Origin: Leucosporidium creatinivorum
Taxonomy: Eukaryota > Basidiomycota > Microbotryomycetes > Leucosporidiales > Leucosporidiaceae
Direction: 5' to 3'
Assembly (NCBI GenBank): GCA_001600635.1
Contig: BCKL01000014.1
Location: 634,202-698,201, forward strand
DNA: 64,000 nucleotides
How positions within the stretch are numbered: the stretch's first letter is position 1; each line of letters begins with the position of its first letter. The position numbers and the translations under genes were made by a program. Shown here in pieces: positions 1 through 11,245 of this stretch. Below the pieces are notes generated by a model. The model ran no database searches and was not told where the DNA came from. It was given only the letters and a program-made list of their open reading frames with translations.

Positions 1-847
1 ACGACGACGAGCCCGCTCCTGCTCCTGCCCCCGTCAAGAAGGCCGCAGTCAAGAAAGCTCCCGTCGCGCTGCCCACCTCCGACGCCGACGAGGAGCTCGC
101 TGCTCCCGTCAAGGCCGCTGCAAAGCCCAAGGCCGCGCCCAAGAAGCGTCCTACTCCCTCTGTCGACTCTGCTTCCGAAGATGAGGACGTCATGAGCTCC
201 CCCAAGAAGGTCAAGAAGGCCGCCGCCGTGAGCCCTTACATTTGCCGTCTCGACGCCGAGCGAGTCGCTTACTTCTCTCATCATGGAGCAGAAGAAGCCC
301 GTGGTCCTCGACGACAGCGACGACGATATGGACGACATCTACTCTCGTCCTGCGAAGGGTCCTCCTCCCGCTCACTCGCCCGCCAAGGTCGCGAAGAAGG
401 CTCCTGCTGTACGTCGCTTCTCACTCGTGCTGCTCGAGCTTCGCTGACCTTTCTCTTCACCAACAGAAGAAGGCCGCCGCCAAGAAGGTCGTTGACAGTG
501 ACGACGAATCTGAGGAGGAGGTCAAGGCCGTCAAGAAGGCGCCCGCGAAGGCTGCTGCGAAGCCCAAGGCGGCTCCCAAGCCCAAGGTCGCTGTGCGTTG
601 GTCTCACTCGGCTCTGGTGCTCGCCCTCACTGACCTTCTACCCTCCCACTAGGCCAAGCCCAAGGCAAAGAAGGCCGAGAGCGACTTTGACGAGGACGAC
701 GATCTGGTCATGGGCGAGCCCGCCTCGTCTTCCGCTCCCAAGGCTCGTACCGCTCGCGCTGCCAGCAAGAAGCCTACCTACACCATTGAGCTCGACTCGG
801 ACGAGGAGGAGGAGGCGAGTGAGTTTGAGGAAGACGAGTCGGATTAG
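1..847 (+). CDS. C-terminal tail of probable DNA topoisomerase II (partial)
   Basis: The gene enters from the left edge of the window and ends at TAG. Four exons are visible, separated by introns 228-291, 409-466 and 593-652; the last two have a good GCTGACC/ACTGACC branch site. The encoded tail is low-complexity: alternating Lys/Ala/Pro blocks (KKAAAKK, APAKAAAKPK) and acidic Ser/Asp clusters (DSDDES, DSDEEEE), ending ASKKPTYTIELDSDEEEE...ESD. This is the composition and ending style of the nuclear, casein-kinase-2-rich C-terminal region of fungal type II topoisomerase, which binds DNA and carries localisation signals. No catalytic domain lies in the window, so the assignment rests on composition only; another chromatin protein with a lysine-rich tail is possible. 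Confidence 0.5.
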
Positions 848-960
848 ACGGAGGGAGGGAGTTCAGTCGAGCGGGCGCCAGTTAGGAGCGACCAACATTA
901 TACCCTTCGAGCTTTCAGTGTGCATCAGTGTTCTCTCTTTTTTCCCCTAGCGGTTCTTCT

Positions 961-1002
961 TGTCATGCTATTCGAGCCTGGTGTCATGCTATTCGAGCCT
1001 GG
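961..1002. repeat. Perfect 21-bp tandem duplication
   Basis: Two adjacent identical 21-bp units (TGTCATGCTATTCGAGCCTG plus G) lie in the 3' flank of the first gene. No coding role is apparent. Confidence 0.85.
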
Positions 1003-1241
1003 TTTCTCGTGCAGCTCAAGTCTCGGCGCTGGCGAGTGACCGAGAGCGCGAATGCAGGCTGAACAGAGGTGCAGCACGTTCTCGCTTGCTAACTTGAACA
1101 CCCCAGAAACCTTGTTTCTTCTGCTTGCCCAGCTTTTCACCACTTTTCATCACGAGACCACTTTCCCTCGCCAAATCGCTCCCTTGAGAGCGAGCGCCGG
1201 GCGACAAGCTTGGCTCTGGCCAAATCTTACCTCGTTTCGCG

Positions 1242-3551
1242 ATGGCCGACCCGTCTCGCGCCGCGCATCTAGTAGAGGAGGATGCCTACTCATCACGCGG
1301 CATCGGCTACAACGAACTACCAGCAGCAGCTGAGGAGCGGCTGCTCTTCGACGCCGAACGCGCTTCGTCGAGCGAACAGGATCGAGCAGCGCCGCCGTAC
1401 TGGGCCAAGGGCAAAGGGCGGTCCGAGGATGGCGAGGATGATGAGATGGCATGGGAACCACCACCAACAGCCGAGCAGGCGCGTCGGAGGTCGCAGAGCG
1501 GAGAGGCTCAATACCAGCCTCCCTCGTCGAGGCAGCACGGCTCCCCTTCGAGCCATCATCATCGTGCGGGTGCAGAAGCAGCGCCGACTAGCTCGCTGGA
1601 GAAGCGACGGCTACGGCTACTGTGGTGGAAGGCAGCAGGCATTAATGTCCTGTTTATCTGCGCGTGGTACACGTTCTCGACCTGCATCTCGGTCTACAGT
1701 GAGTTCTGTAGGATTCTGGTGGTTCAGGGAGCTCCGTATTGACCTTCTCTTCCATCCTAGACAAGTGGATGTTCTCGGCCGAGCACTACGACTTCCCTTA
1801 TCCCCTCTTCGTCACGAGCTGTCATATGCTCGTCCAGTGGTCCCTAGCAGGCTTGACCTTGCTCATGTTCCCTAAATTACAATCGCCAAATCGACCGACA
1901 CCACGCGACTATGGGTGAGTGGAGCGCGTCGAGCTGTAATAGCGAACCGACCGGCTGACCTTTCGGCTCGCTCCTCCCTTCGCGCCAACAGAACCAAGGT
2001 CCTTCCTTGCGGCATGGCCACGGGACTCGACATCGGCCTCTCCAACCTTTCTCTCCGCACCATCACCCTCTCCTTCTACAGCAAGTTCATCCTCAACCCG
2101 TTCTGCTCTCACACGAGCTGACTCTTTGCCCCCTTCGCAGCCATGTGCAAGTCCTCCTCCCTCGCCTTCGTCCTCCTCTTCGCCTTCCTTTTCAAGCTCG
2201 AAGTCCCATCATGGAAGCTCGGAGGCATCATCTTCATCATCACCTCGGGAGTCGTCCTCATGGTCTCGACCGAGACTCAATTCGACTTCGCCGGCATGGT
2301 CGAGGTCCTCACCGCCTCCGCCCTCGGAGGACTACGGTGGTCGCTCACTCAAATTCTCCTCGACAAGGAGTCGATGGGCATGAGCAACCCCATCGCCACG
2401 CTGTTCTGGCTCGCTCCGATTATGGGGGTCACTCTCGCCACCTTCAGCATGCTCTGGGATGGATGGGGCAACGTCTTCGCCAACGAGGTCTTCTTCGGAT
2501 CGTTTGGCAAGACCATGTCCACGTTCGGAGCCATTCTCTTCCCTGGCGTGCTCGCCTTTTGCATGAACATCACCGAGTTTGGGTGGGTTTCCCCTCACCC
2601 GTTCTTCCCTAAGACTACTCGCTGACCCCTCACTTCACTAGATTGATCCAACGCACTTCCGTGGTCACCCTGTAGGCTCTGCCCATCTTCCCCAGTGCCG
2701 AGCTGCTCGCTGACTGCCTCGTGCCCCTCAGCTCGGTCGCCGGCATCTTCAAGGAGGTCGCCGTCATCTTCCTGAGCATGTTCATCTTCCACGACATCCT
2801 CACTCCCATCAATGTCAGCGGACTCTGCGTCACCATCTTCGGTAAGCCTGCCTCTCATTTCGGCGAGATCCGAGCTGAGCTCACCCTTCCTTCGCTCAAC
2901 AGGTATCGCCCTCTACAACTACCTCAAGTACCGACAGTTCACCGACGATCCCTCTTCGATGAAGGGTCATGGTCGCAGGCAGAGCGTGCAGCCTTCTGCC
3001 GCTGGCTTCGCGCCCCTCGCCGAGGACTCTTACGACGAGGATGCGCCGATGCTGTCTCCTCGGGCGAGAGAAGCTGCTCAGAGGCTGGGCTCAGTGAGTT
3101 TTGGGTCTTGTCGTATTTCGCACCGTTAGCGGTTGCTCACACTCTTTCACAGCGAAACGACTCGGCCATCTCCCTCGGCACCATCCCCTCCAACTACGCC
3201 GCGGCACCTCATCACTCCCTCGGCGACGATGACGAATCCGACACCTCCTCCCGCTCCTCCGTCGAGATCCCCTCCCAGTCCCGCAATCCCTACCTCGACG
3301 ATCCGACGGGCGCGGAGTCGTCCCTTCACCTGCACAAGCAGACTCGGCTGGGCAAGGAGCAGCAGCACGAGAACGATCGGATTGAAGGACTGGAGGAGAG
3401 GATCCACGGGAATGGAGAGCAAGGGCAGGAATTGGTGGAGCTCGAGAGCAGGGAGAAGGCGTTCGAGGAGAGTTTGAACCGACCGCCGAGCGAGGGGGAG
3501 ACGGGATGGGATCTGTTGGGTGAGATGGAGCCGAAGGGGAAGAGGGACTAG
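1242..3551 (+). CDS. YMD8: Drug/metabolite transporter of the triose-phosphate/nucleotide-sugar type (SLC35C2/YMD8-like)
   Basis: Eight exons give a 623-residue protein; introns are 1699-1760, 1915-1991, 2081-2140, 2583-2641, 2672-2731, 2842-2902 and 3094-3152, and the exon sum is in frame. The first ~125 residues are hydrophilic; then come about ten membrane segments starting with LWWKAAGINVLFICAWYTFS. Family signatures are the ISVYNKWMF motif in the first helix, the conserved MATGLDIGLSNLSL stretch, SFYTMCKSS and SVAGIFKEV near the end of the helical block, all typical of Pfam TPT. Known relatives (YMD8, SLC35C2) are Golgi/ER transporters, substrate unsettled. A ~200-residue Ser/acidic cytosolic tail follows. 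The third intron begins GC rather than GT. Confidence 0.9.
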
Positions 3552-4308
3552 CTGGATGTTCTCCATTCGCAATAGAGGAGACCTGCACCCGTGTGTACAC
3601 CGCGCCTGAGAGTCATTCTCGACCAAGCAGATTGCCCGAACGACGTCGACGTCGGGGCGCAGTGCTGAGCAGACCCTTCGTCACCCCGACTCGGAGACAC
3701 GGGCTGACTCGAGAGCTGCAGGTCGTGGTCTACTGCGCTCGATGGTGAAGTGTCTGTCGTTCGCCTTCGCGAGAGCGCGGGAGGGGTAGAGGGACTCGGC
3801 GCAAGGATCTTTGTTCGCGTGGCCATGATCTCCCATGGTGAGCGACCATGAGGGAGAGTGACGATCACCAGAAAGCGCCGAAAGCCCGACCTAGATACAG
3901 AAGCGCGGGTCAAGTCCGCTCAATTGGGCGCCGAGCGAGCTCCGGTGAAGGTCTCACTCTCGGGAATCGGGAAGCGGTTATTGACTCCGTGACCTCGGTG
4001 CTCTCGCTATCAATTATAGGTCAATCTGAGCTAAGTACCTCTCTAGCTAGAGTGCAGTATTCAAGTTTACTCCTCCGCCCTCTACGCAACGCCGAGGTCA
4101 GGCCCGGCACGGAGGGGAGGCCTATCTAGAGTGATCGTGTGCAGAAAGTTCTTGTAGTGCATTGGTGATTTCTCAAGGCCTCCCCGAAGCGACAATCAGC
4201 ATGATCAAAGTGACAAATTTTTGAGCTCATGCGTTGCCGAGCCGCGGTGACCCTCCAAGCTGCCTAAGCTTGATGTAGGTGAAAAGAGGGGTAAAGATGT
4301 GAGGCTCC
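3552..4308. other. Intergenic region, no gene seen
   Basis: About 760 bp between two plus-strand genes. Only short, composition-driven frames are present and none has splice sites or family motifs. It should hold the 3' end of the transporter and the promoter of the next gene. Confidence 0.6.
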
Positions 4309-5766
4309 ATGGCTTCAGGGGTGACATCAGACTCCTTCTCGACCTTTTCCGGAGGGCTCCCGATCTACAAGAGTTTCCCGTCCAGTCTCGCTCTCGGCGT
4401 TTGGAGCTCGGGAAAGGGTGAGATGTTCGACGGGGAGCGCAAGGGATGTCGCTTTGACCGCTTCGTATCTCGCTCCAGCTGCAGTACAACCTGCCCTCTT
4501 GCTCCTGCTTCTACTTTCTCCTCGTCTTCTACGCGTGTGCAATCTCTCGCCCGTCCTCACCGAGGCCCATCGCTGAGCCCGAGCGTCTGCCCCTCCTCCT
4601 CCTCTGCATCACCTGTCATCCCGGCAGCACCCCTCCCGCGCCTCAGAAATAGGGCAATGTTCACCTTTCTCGCAACACCCCCCATTACTCCGCCTTCCTC
4701 GCCCACCACGCCTGGCAGCCTACAGTTCGCGACAGAACGCCGAGCGTCCCTCCTCCACTCCCCCTTCCAGCTTCGCCGTCCGCGGTCAGCCTCAGTGTCG
4801 TGCATCAAAACTTCGGACATCTCCCACCCGATTCCGCTTACTAAGCGACAGTACATCTCCGAGTCTAGTCGCCAACTCCTGCACCTCCAGCGCACCTTCG
4901 CCGATGCCAAGCCCCTACCTCTTCTTCCTCCTCTGATCAAAACTAGCACCTCGCCTCGCTATCTCAATTCACCACCTCCGACACCCAAGCGCCACTCGAC
5001 CAAAGAACTCCTCGCCCCTTTATCGGGTCCGATTCGAAACACGGTTCGGCGGCTCTCACTCCCCGTCCTCTCCTCGTTCTCCTCTGCGGCTTCCCATCCC
5101 TACAGCATCTCCCACCCTCACATCAACTCAGCTCATCGCACTCCTCCCTTCTGCCTCAGCCTCGGCGTCCCAAACCCGCTCGATATCCTTCTCAGCTTCA
5201 CCCTGCCTCCCTATCGAACCGCGCCGATTCCGCCTGCACACCGTGGGATGCTACCTTACTCACAGGCCAGGAGGCTGCTCGCCTCTACTACTAGGCCGAG
5301 TATGAGGGAAGAGGTGAGGAGGGCGTTGGAGCTGATGGAGAGGAAGAATGCTCGACCGAGCTCGAGTCCTCGGTGTCGGCGGGGAAGGTCAAGAGGAGGC
5401 GGCTGGGAGGGGGATGCGTTGGAAGGGGTGAAGGAGGAGCAGGAGCAAGATCATCTGCTCGCGATAAGCCCCGAGCTTCGGCCTCTGGCTCCGCCCTTCG
5501 AGTTTGATTCGCCCGAGTGGGGACTGGACGACGACGCCGAGCGGTTCCCTTCGACACCAGAGTTGGAATCAGAGATGGTAGTTGGCGACAGTGATATGAA
5601 GAGGGAGGGGAGGAACTTCTATTGCACATCCCCCATGTCCATGTGGTCAGAGGATGGAGAAGAGGAGGAGACGGAGGACCGGGCCTCGGAAATTGAGCTC
5701 GGCGAGGACGAGGATCAAGAAGATCAGTGGGACACGAGAGGTCTGCTAGAGCTGTATCTGTATTGA
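4309..5766 (+). CDS. Unknown Ser/Pro-rich protein with acidic C-terminus
   Basis: A single uninterrupted frame of 485 codons, unusual here because nearly every other gene is intron-rich. The upstream part (to 4656) looks like pyrimidine-rich leader, so the internal ATG at 4657 (MFTFLATPPITPPSSP) is an equally good or better start, giving 369 residues. The protein has TPP/SSP motifs, a conserved-looking central block (LGVPNPLDILLSFTLPPYR), a basic stretch around NARPSSSPRCRRGRSR and a strongly acidic end (EDGEEEETEDRASEIELGED). No known domain was recognised. The central block suggests a real, possibly lineage-specific, protein rather than a chance frame. Confidence 0.55.
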   Translation: MASGVTSDSFSTFSGGLPIYKSFPSSLALGVWSSGKGEMFDGERKGCRFDRFVSRSSCSTTCPLAPASTFSSSSTRVQSLARPHRGPSLSPSVCPSSSSASPVIPAAPLPRLRNRAMFTFLATPPITPPSSPTTPGSLQFATERRASLLHSPFQLRRPRSASVSCIKTSDISHPIPLTKRQYISESSRQLLHLQRTFADAKPLPLLPPLIKTSTSPRYLNSPPPTPKRHSTKELLAPLSGPIRNTVRRLSLPVLSSFSSAASHPYSISHPHINSAHRTPPFCLSLGVPNPLDILLSFTLPPYRTAPIPPAHRGMLPYSQARRLLASTTRPSMREEVRRALELMERKNARPSSSPRCRRGRSRGGGWEGDALEGVKEEQEQDHLLAISPELRPLAPPFEFDSPEWGLDDDAERFPSTPELESEMVVGDSDMKREGRNFYCTSPMSMWSEDGEEEETEDRASEIELGEDEDQEDQWDTRGLLELYLY

Positions 5767-6634
5767 ACCAAGATCTTTTGATCATGTCGGCGTCTGAAGC
5801 TAGTCAGACCCTCGGTTCGCGATGAGCGAGCGCCTCAGACCTTCTCTCGTCTCTAGGGGCGTTTCGAGATCTAGCCGAGCAGCAGCTACCTATCCGCAAA
5901 AAGGTTGACCTTGACCCCGCGAGGAAAAGCCTGGAGGTAATCTCGGTGACTTGAACGAGATTCGAAGGCGGGCGAGCTGGCGAACGGAAGCTCGGTGGAG
6001 AGTTAGGGATGATCTCGGCGCTTCAGGCAGCAGGAGGTGGTCAGTACGTCCTACACAATGCCCCAAGCATTTTTTGTACAGACTGCAGCGATGTAGTAGC
6101 GGCTCAGCATCGGTTTGCATTCGCTGCGAGGGAGCTGCCATATCGCCGAGGTCGAACGGGGGGTTCTACTGCACCGGGAGGACCGTTTCCAGCTCCCCTG
6201 TATCTCTCAAGTTGTCTCTAGACCGCTTTTGTACCCATGCGAGTCGCAGGTGAGGCCCCTTTAGCTGCTCAAGAGGAGGCTGAGGAGGAGAGGGTGGAGC
6301 GGTCGGTGATGAGCTGAGAGGGAAGTAGCTAGGACACCGAGCTGATGCCTTACAGGATAGCCCCCTATGAGCGGTGAGGTGTGAGGGAGGGTTGCTGAGC
6401 TGCAGGTTGCCCCCCAAGGAGGAGCTCGCGGCGAGGCTATAAAATCTTGCTCGCTCAGCTCTTCCTCTCTTTCCTTCCTTCTTCCTCCTGCTCTCGCTCT
6501 TCGCTCCTCCTGCTCTCGCTCTTCGCTCCTCCAAGCTCGCTCGAGTCCACCTTACTACACTCTAACACTCTCAAGAGCCTAGCGTTAGCGCACTACACCC
6601 CTACACCCTCTCTCATCACCCACCACTCAGCAAG
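5767..6634. promoter_or_regulatory. Promoter region of the duplicated gene, with TATA box and 22-bp tandem repeat
   Basis: A consensus TATA box (TATAAAAT, 6438-6445) sits about 190 bp before the ATG at 6635. It is followed by a perfect 22-bp tandem duplication (6483-6526, unit TCCTCCTGCTCTCGCTCTTC plus GC) and a long CT-rich leader typical of basidiomycete 5' UTRs. The part from about 6535 onward is shared with the inverted second copy at the right end of the window. The rest holds no recognisable gene. Confidence 0.6.
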
Positions 6635-7905
6635 ATGCCCACCCTCAGTTTCAAGTCGCTCGCTTCCTCCCTCAAGAAGGCGCCTCGCAAGCTCTTCAAG
6701 CGCAAGAGTAGCAAGGACAAGATGATCATCTCCTCTCCCTACAACATCACCATCACTACCTCGCCTCTCTACGCCAGGCTTCGCGCCGAACAGGTGCGTC
6801 CCCTGCTCGCTTTCTTCTCGCTCGCTTCTCGCACCTTCTGAGCTTCAAGCTGACTCTTCCTCCTCATCCCTACAGACCATCCTCGACGACGAGCCCGAGG
6901 CCCTCACCCACGCGGAAGTTCTCGAGCACCAGCGCCTCGGACTTCAGCTCAAGCTCGACCGGGCCGCCGCCGAGAAGGGGGGATCGGACAAGGAGGACCT
7001 TCGCTCGCCCAAGTTTGCGCCTACGCTGGTCCAGGTGTATGAGGTCAATGAGCGGAGGTGCATGGAGGTGATGGGACCTTGGGGATGGGAGGTTCAGCGC
7101 CCGAGCATCGGAGTCGAGTCGAACGCCGATCAGGCCTTCTCCATCACTACCGCCGACTCGGATTCGGACGCCTCTTCCTCTCCCTCGACTCCTACCTCCA
7201 GTCGCTACTCCTCTCTCTTCGACTCGCCCAGCTCTCACTCCTCGCCCGCCTCCTCCATCTCTTCCCTCCCTCTCCCCGCCGAGCACGCCGAGATCGCTAA
7301 GCTCCTCTTCATCTCTCCCTCGACTACCACCACCTCCAAGGTCGACTCCCGCTCTACCTCCTTCATCCCTCGTCAAGACCTCCACCTCCACCGTCGGTCT
7401 CGGACTCGGCCTTTCCCTCCCTCACGACTTCCGCTCCTCCGCCGAGCACGTCTTCGGACGCTTCCACCCTCCATGCTCCGTCAAGTCGCACAAGCGCAAC
7501 ATCTACACCACTACTCTCATCCCGTCCCCCATCTCTCCCATCTCTCCCACCACCAGCCCTCGCCCCTCTCCTCACCGCTCGCACTCCAGCATCAAGCTCG
7601 GCCCTCGCCTCACCTCCCTCCCGCCTCGGGTCTTCCCCACTTCTCGCACTCGCTTCGGCCGCGTAGGACTCAACAACATCTCCATCATTCGCTCGCAGCC
7701 GAGCTACAGGAGGGGAAGGTGCGGAGTGCCGGTGAGGAGGGTTTGAGGGAGAATGACGAAGGATTCGGTTCGGCTTAGGTTAGGTTGGATTCTCGGGCAG
7801 TTTGATATCAGTGTTGGGTAGTCATCAGTTTTGTAGTCGGTCTTATACCATGTCGTAATATTTATTCGAGCATCTCTCATCTTTCTCGAGTCAAGTTGCG
7901 AGAGC
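6535..7905 (+). repeat. Inverted duplicate segment, left copy
   Basis: Leader, both exons, intron and ~150 bp of 3' flank of the unknown gene match, in reverse complement, about 62615-64000 at the right edge. The copies differ by scattered substitutions and small indels, so this is an older duplication than the Argonaute inverted repeat. Homology fades near the GAGAGCGAG stretch around 7900. The right copy runs off the window. Confidence 0.85.
6635..7778 (+). CDS. Unknown basic/Ser-rich protein, duplicated gene copy 1 (frameshifted relative to copy 2)
   Basis: Exon 1 (6635-6793) encodes a basic N-terminus, MPTLSFKSLASSLKKAPRK..., rich in Lys/Ser; after intron 6794-6875 comes an acidic segment, a motif YEVNERRCMEVMG.WGWEVQ, then Ser/Pro low complexity. 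The paralogue near the right end encodes 344 residues, ending in GVPVRRV. In this copy eight bases present in copy 2 (CTCACCCT) are missing after position 7373. The translation therefore leaves the shared frame and runs to a stop at 7778 instead of the shared stop at 7744-7746. Either this copy is decaying or its tail has been replaced. No known domain; the basic start could bind membrane or nucleic acid, but that is a guess. Confidence 0.6.
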
Positions 7906-9513
7906 GAGAGAACGAGCGCCGAGACGAGAAGGGGCCGAAGCCTTTGCAGTATACCTATCGGCTACTCGCTCAAGCTCGTCGAAGATCTACCAGGACGAGG
8001 ATCATATCCTTCTTGGGTTCTGCGCACGACACAGCTACTCGGAGAGGGCTTGCATCGAACGATGAGAAGCTCAGCTCGGCGACCGTCTCCCAGTCCGACG
8101 ACGCTGCTCCTCAAGGCGATGTGGTCAGAGAAAAGTTGCTCTACGATAGTACGAAGTCTGCGGCTGGTCTTTGGTGAGCTCAACGGAGTAGCTGCACCTA
8201 CTTGAGAGCAGAAAAGAAAGCGAGCAGGGGCTCGGCGAAGACTGCAGATGATTCCGGCTTGCGCAGACCGTCTGGCGACTCCAAGAAAAGCAAGCGGAGT
8301 AAGTATACCATCCTTGAAGCCACCGCGAGCCTCGACTACACCTCTGCAGACTTTGCTGCACCTCGAGAGCGGCTGAGCTAAATCGGGGGGTCCGAGCGTC
8401 AGGCCAAGAGAAGCTCCCCTGTATCCCAGCTGCAGCTCAGCTTCGCCTCTTTCTCTCTTACCACATCTTGCTCAGTGTTGTAGAGCTCCCCCAGCTCTGA
8501 TGACAAGGCTTGTGCAGCTGTCTGCTAGCGTTGTAGAGCTCTTCCCCCTCCTCCCTTCTCCTCTCCCTACGCTTTCCATCCCCTCTCCCCTGTCGTCTCG
8601 CTTCTCTCGCCCCTCAGATAGTTCTATAGGATTCTAGATACTCCCCTACATCCCCCACCTGCCCTCCCTTGCCACTCCCCTCCCTCCCATCCAACCCGAG
8701 CTTTCGCACCTCCCCCTGTCGAGGAGGAGCGACTGGCTCTACCCTCACGCCTCGAGCTAGGCCACGGTCAGTGCGCGCGGTCATGTTTTCAGGCAGCCAC
8801 AGTGCGTAAGACCGGCCTCTTCCCCCACGCCGCTAGCTCATCAAGCGAGGACAGGGCGTCAGACCGGATGGGGGATGAGGGGGTGGAGTCAACGAGGAGC
8901 CGCCGAGCCGAGCTGTAGCTGTAAAAGCTCCGCCGGCTGAGGTGCAGGTTTTGTTTAGATACTTGTTTTAGCTTACTACCACCAGCCGCAAGGCTACTAA
9001 CCACCTGGGCGGCTCACTGAGGTGAGTCGCCCGCAGCAACCGGTCGCCGAAACAGGGTGAGCCCATGAAGTCCGTCGCGAGGGCTATCTCTCAATTGAGA
9101 GCATCTGGCGACAAGCGAAGCACACAGCAGGTGTCAATGTCTCTTGCTGATCTCTGGCTAGCTGCTGGCGAGGTTCAAGAAGCACTCCCGAGCGAGGTGG
9201 CCAGCGCCGAGCATCCTCTCGTTCTCGCTCTCTGGCTTCCTTCTACATGCGCTTGAGCGCGCATTGCTTAGCTGTACGCCATTCACGAGTATCTTGCAAG
9301 TCCTGGTCGAGCTTCCCACTGCCTGTCGAGCCAAATATGAAGTTTCGACGAGAGAGCAGGCCGAGAGACCACTGGCGCCGGACCTTTCTCGCCTCTCCCA
9401 ACCCCTCGCTTGAGCTCGGTCCTCGAAAATGATGCGGATGTGTGGTTTCGTTTTCAAGTTTCCCTCGCCTGCTGCTAATCGTACACCTCGTCGAGTCCAA
9501 CCGACACCGACGC
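7906..9513. other. Long intergenic region, nothing recognised
   Basis: About 1.6 kb between the duplicated gene and the 3' end of PHB1. It contains only short frames without motifs, several CTGTAG/CTACAG hexamers and CT-rich tracts around 8540-8720. No tRNA, transposase or repeat end was found. Confidence 0.5.
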
Positions 9514-11084
9514 CTACTGCTGAGGCGAGACCTGAAGAAGGACGTTTCCACCGCCGGGGAGGTAGGTGACGTTACGGCCCTGCGGGACAGCATCAACATC
9601 GTCAGCGCTCATCCTCTCTGCGGCGCGATTCCGCGAGACAAAACAAGAGAACCGAAGACTCACCCCCGCCAGCGTCTGGGCAATATCCTTACTCGCCTCG
9701 ATCCTCCTGAACTGGACCAATCCTTCTCCAGCCTTGTTGAGGGCTTTGGAGATGATGATAGCGGCTTCGGCTTCTCCCTCGGCGCGCACGACGGAGGCTT
9801 GTCGCTCTTGCTCGGACTGGGCGGAGTTGACGGTTCAGTAGGCGAGCGGCGAGCGGCGGGGGAATGAAGGGGAGGAGAGGGGAGGCAAGGGGGGGGGGGG
9901 GAGAGTGTTGGTGGAGAGCGGAGGAGAAGGAGAGGGAAAAGAGACGTACGCGCTCGACGACAAACTTGGCGCGCTCGGCCTCCTGCTGAGCGATCTGCTT
10001 CTGCTCGACGGCTTGGGTGAACTCCTTGCCGAAGGTCATGTGGGTCTGTTTGATGTGAATGGGAGAGGAGAGGGGAGCACGAGAGAAGGAGCGGAGGGAG
10101 TGGGAGAAGCTGGTCAGTGAGCTGCTCGGCGAAGGAAGGGTTGGGGAGTTCGGCGCTTCGACGAGGGGAGAGCGGAAGAGTGGACGGCGAGGAAGGAAGA
10201 GAGGGAAGGGAGAGAAGACCAGACCAAGAACCAGCACTCACAATCGACACATCCTCCAACACAATGTTGAACTCGCCCGCCCTCTTGAGCAAATCCTCCC
10301 TGATCCTCGAGCTGACGACCTCCCTCTGGGTAATCAACTCGGCGGCATCAAACTGAGCAACCGTAGCCTTGAGGACCTCGTTTCCAATGGAGGGAAGAAC
10401 ACGCTCATCGTAATCCAAGCCGAGGGAGCGGTAGATGGTCGAGAGGTGGCGCGTGTCGGGGCGGGACATGACGCGGAGGGTGAGGGAGACCATTTGCATG
10501 TCCTTGGAGCCGGTGGTGGTGGAGATGTTCTGTTGTAGGAGAGAGGGGGTTAGCAGAGGCCGATGGAGAAGGACGCGCATCCTTCGGCAGGCTGGACGGG
10601 AGTGAGAGGCGTACCCGGGGCTTGATGCGGACGTCGTAGAGAATGGGGCGCTGTAGGAGAGTATCTTGGAGTCAGTTGCAGCCCGCTAGAACTGAGGACA
10701 ACGCCGAGCCGAGCAGCTCGGTTTGCCCCCTCCGCCCGCTTGAAGCTGAGATGCAACTGACCTGAAGCCACGGTACGAGGAGGTGAGTTCCTTCCTCAGA
10801 GGGCTGTAGGCGTGGTAAGAGAGTCAGCAGCTGCACCCCTGTGACAGAGCAGCGATGTTGAGGGCTCACCTTGTCCCTCACTCCCGAGAAGCGATCAAAG
10901 ATGATGGCGCGGTGACCTCCGGGGACTGTTGGGGTGCAGGAGAAGTAGTGTGGGGTCAGCAGTCGGGTCTACTAAGCTACAGAGGAGGGTAGAATGTACC
11001 ATCGTAGATTGAAGACTGAGCGATTCCGAGGGCGATGATGCCCGGTACGGCGAGGCGCGAGACGGCGTTGGCGATGGTGGCCAT
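9514..11084 (-). CDS. PHB1: Prohibitin-1, mitochondrial inner-membrane scaffold subunit
   Basis: Spliced translation gives [20 protein letters not shown]..., a short N-terminal hydrophobic anchor, then the SPFH/band-7 domain. The match to yeast PHB1 is close throughout: [75 protein letters not shown] and [16 protein letters not shown] are all present. The C-terminal coiled coil [16 protein letters not shown] and [15 protein letters not shown] follow, and the protein ends [16 protein letters not shown]1 forms ring complexes with PHB2 in the inner mitochondrial membrane that stabilise new membrane proteins. The gene has several short introns; the last exon begins after an 86-nt intron near 9580. 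It is divergent from the NKAP gene, with only 161 bp between start codons. Confidence 0.95.
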
Positions 11085-11245
11085 GCTGGTAGGTGTGGAG
11101 CTGTAGGTTGGTAGAGTGAGCGAAGAGTCACTTGCTGTAGCAGAAGACGAGCTTACGAGACGACGAAGCGGGAGGTAAGAAGCAGAGAATCGCCAGTCAG
11201 CTCTTGACTTGTAACCTCTACCTCGTTTTCTGTAGTTCGACACGA
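11085..11245. promoter_or_regulatory. Short bidirectional promoter PHB1/NKAP
   Basis: The 161 bp between the two divergent start codons must hold the promoters and 5' leaders of both genes. A CTGTAG stands just before the NKAP start and could be a 3' splice site of a leader intron. No TATA box was seen. Confidence 0.6.

Noticed and set aside
8500-8760. CT-rich tract considered as a transposon or centromere remnant
   Set aside because: No terminal repeats, target-site duplication, reverse transcriptase or transposase frame nearby; similar tracts precede many genes here.
9890-9902. Poly-G run in PHB1 region
   Set aside because: A simple homopolymer in an intron of PHB1; no sign of function.
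9660-10580. 306-codon minus-strand frame running through PHB1
   Set aside because: It reads through PHB1 introns; the spliced prohibitin model explains the conserved parts.
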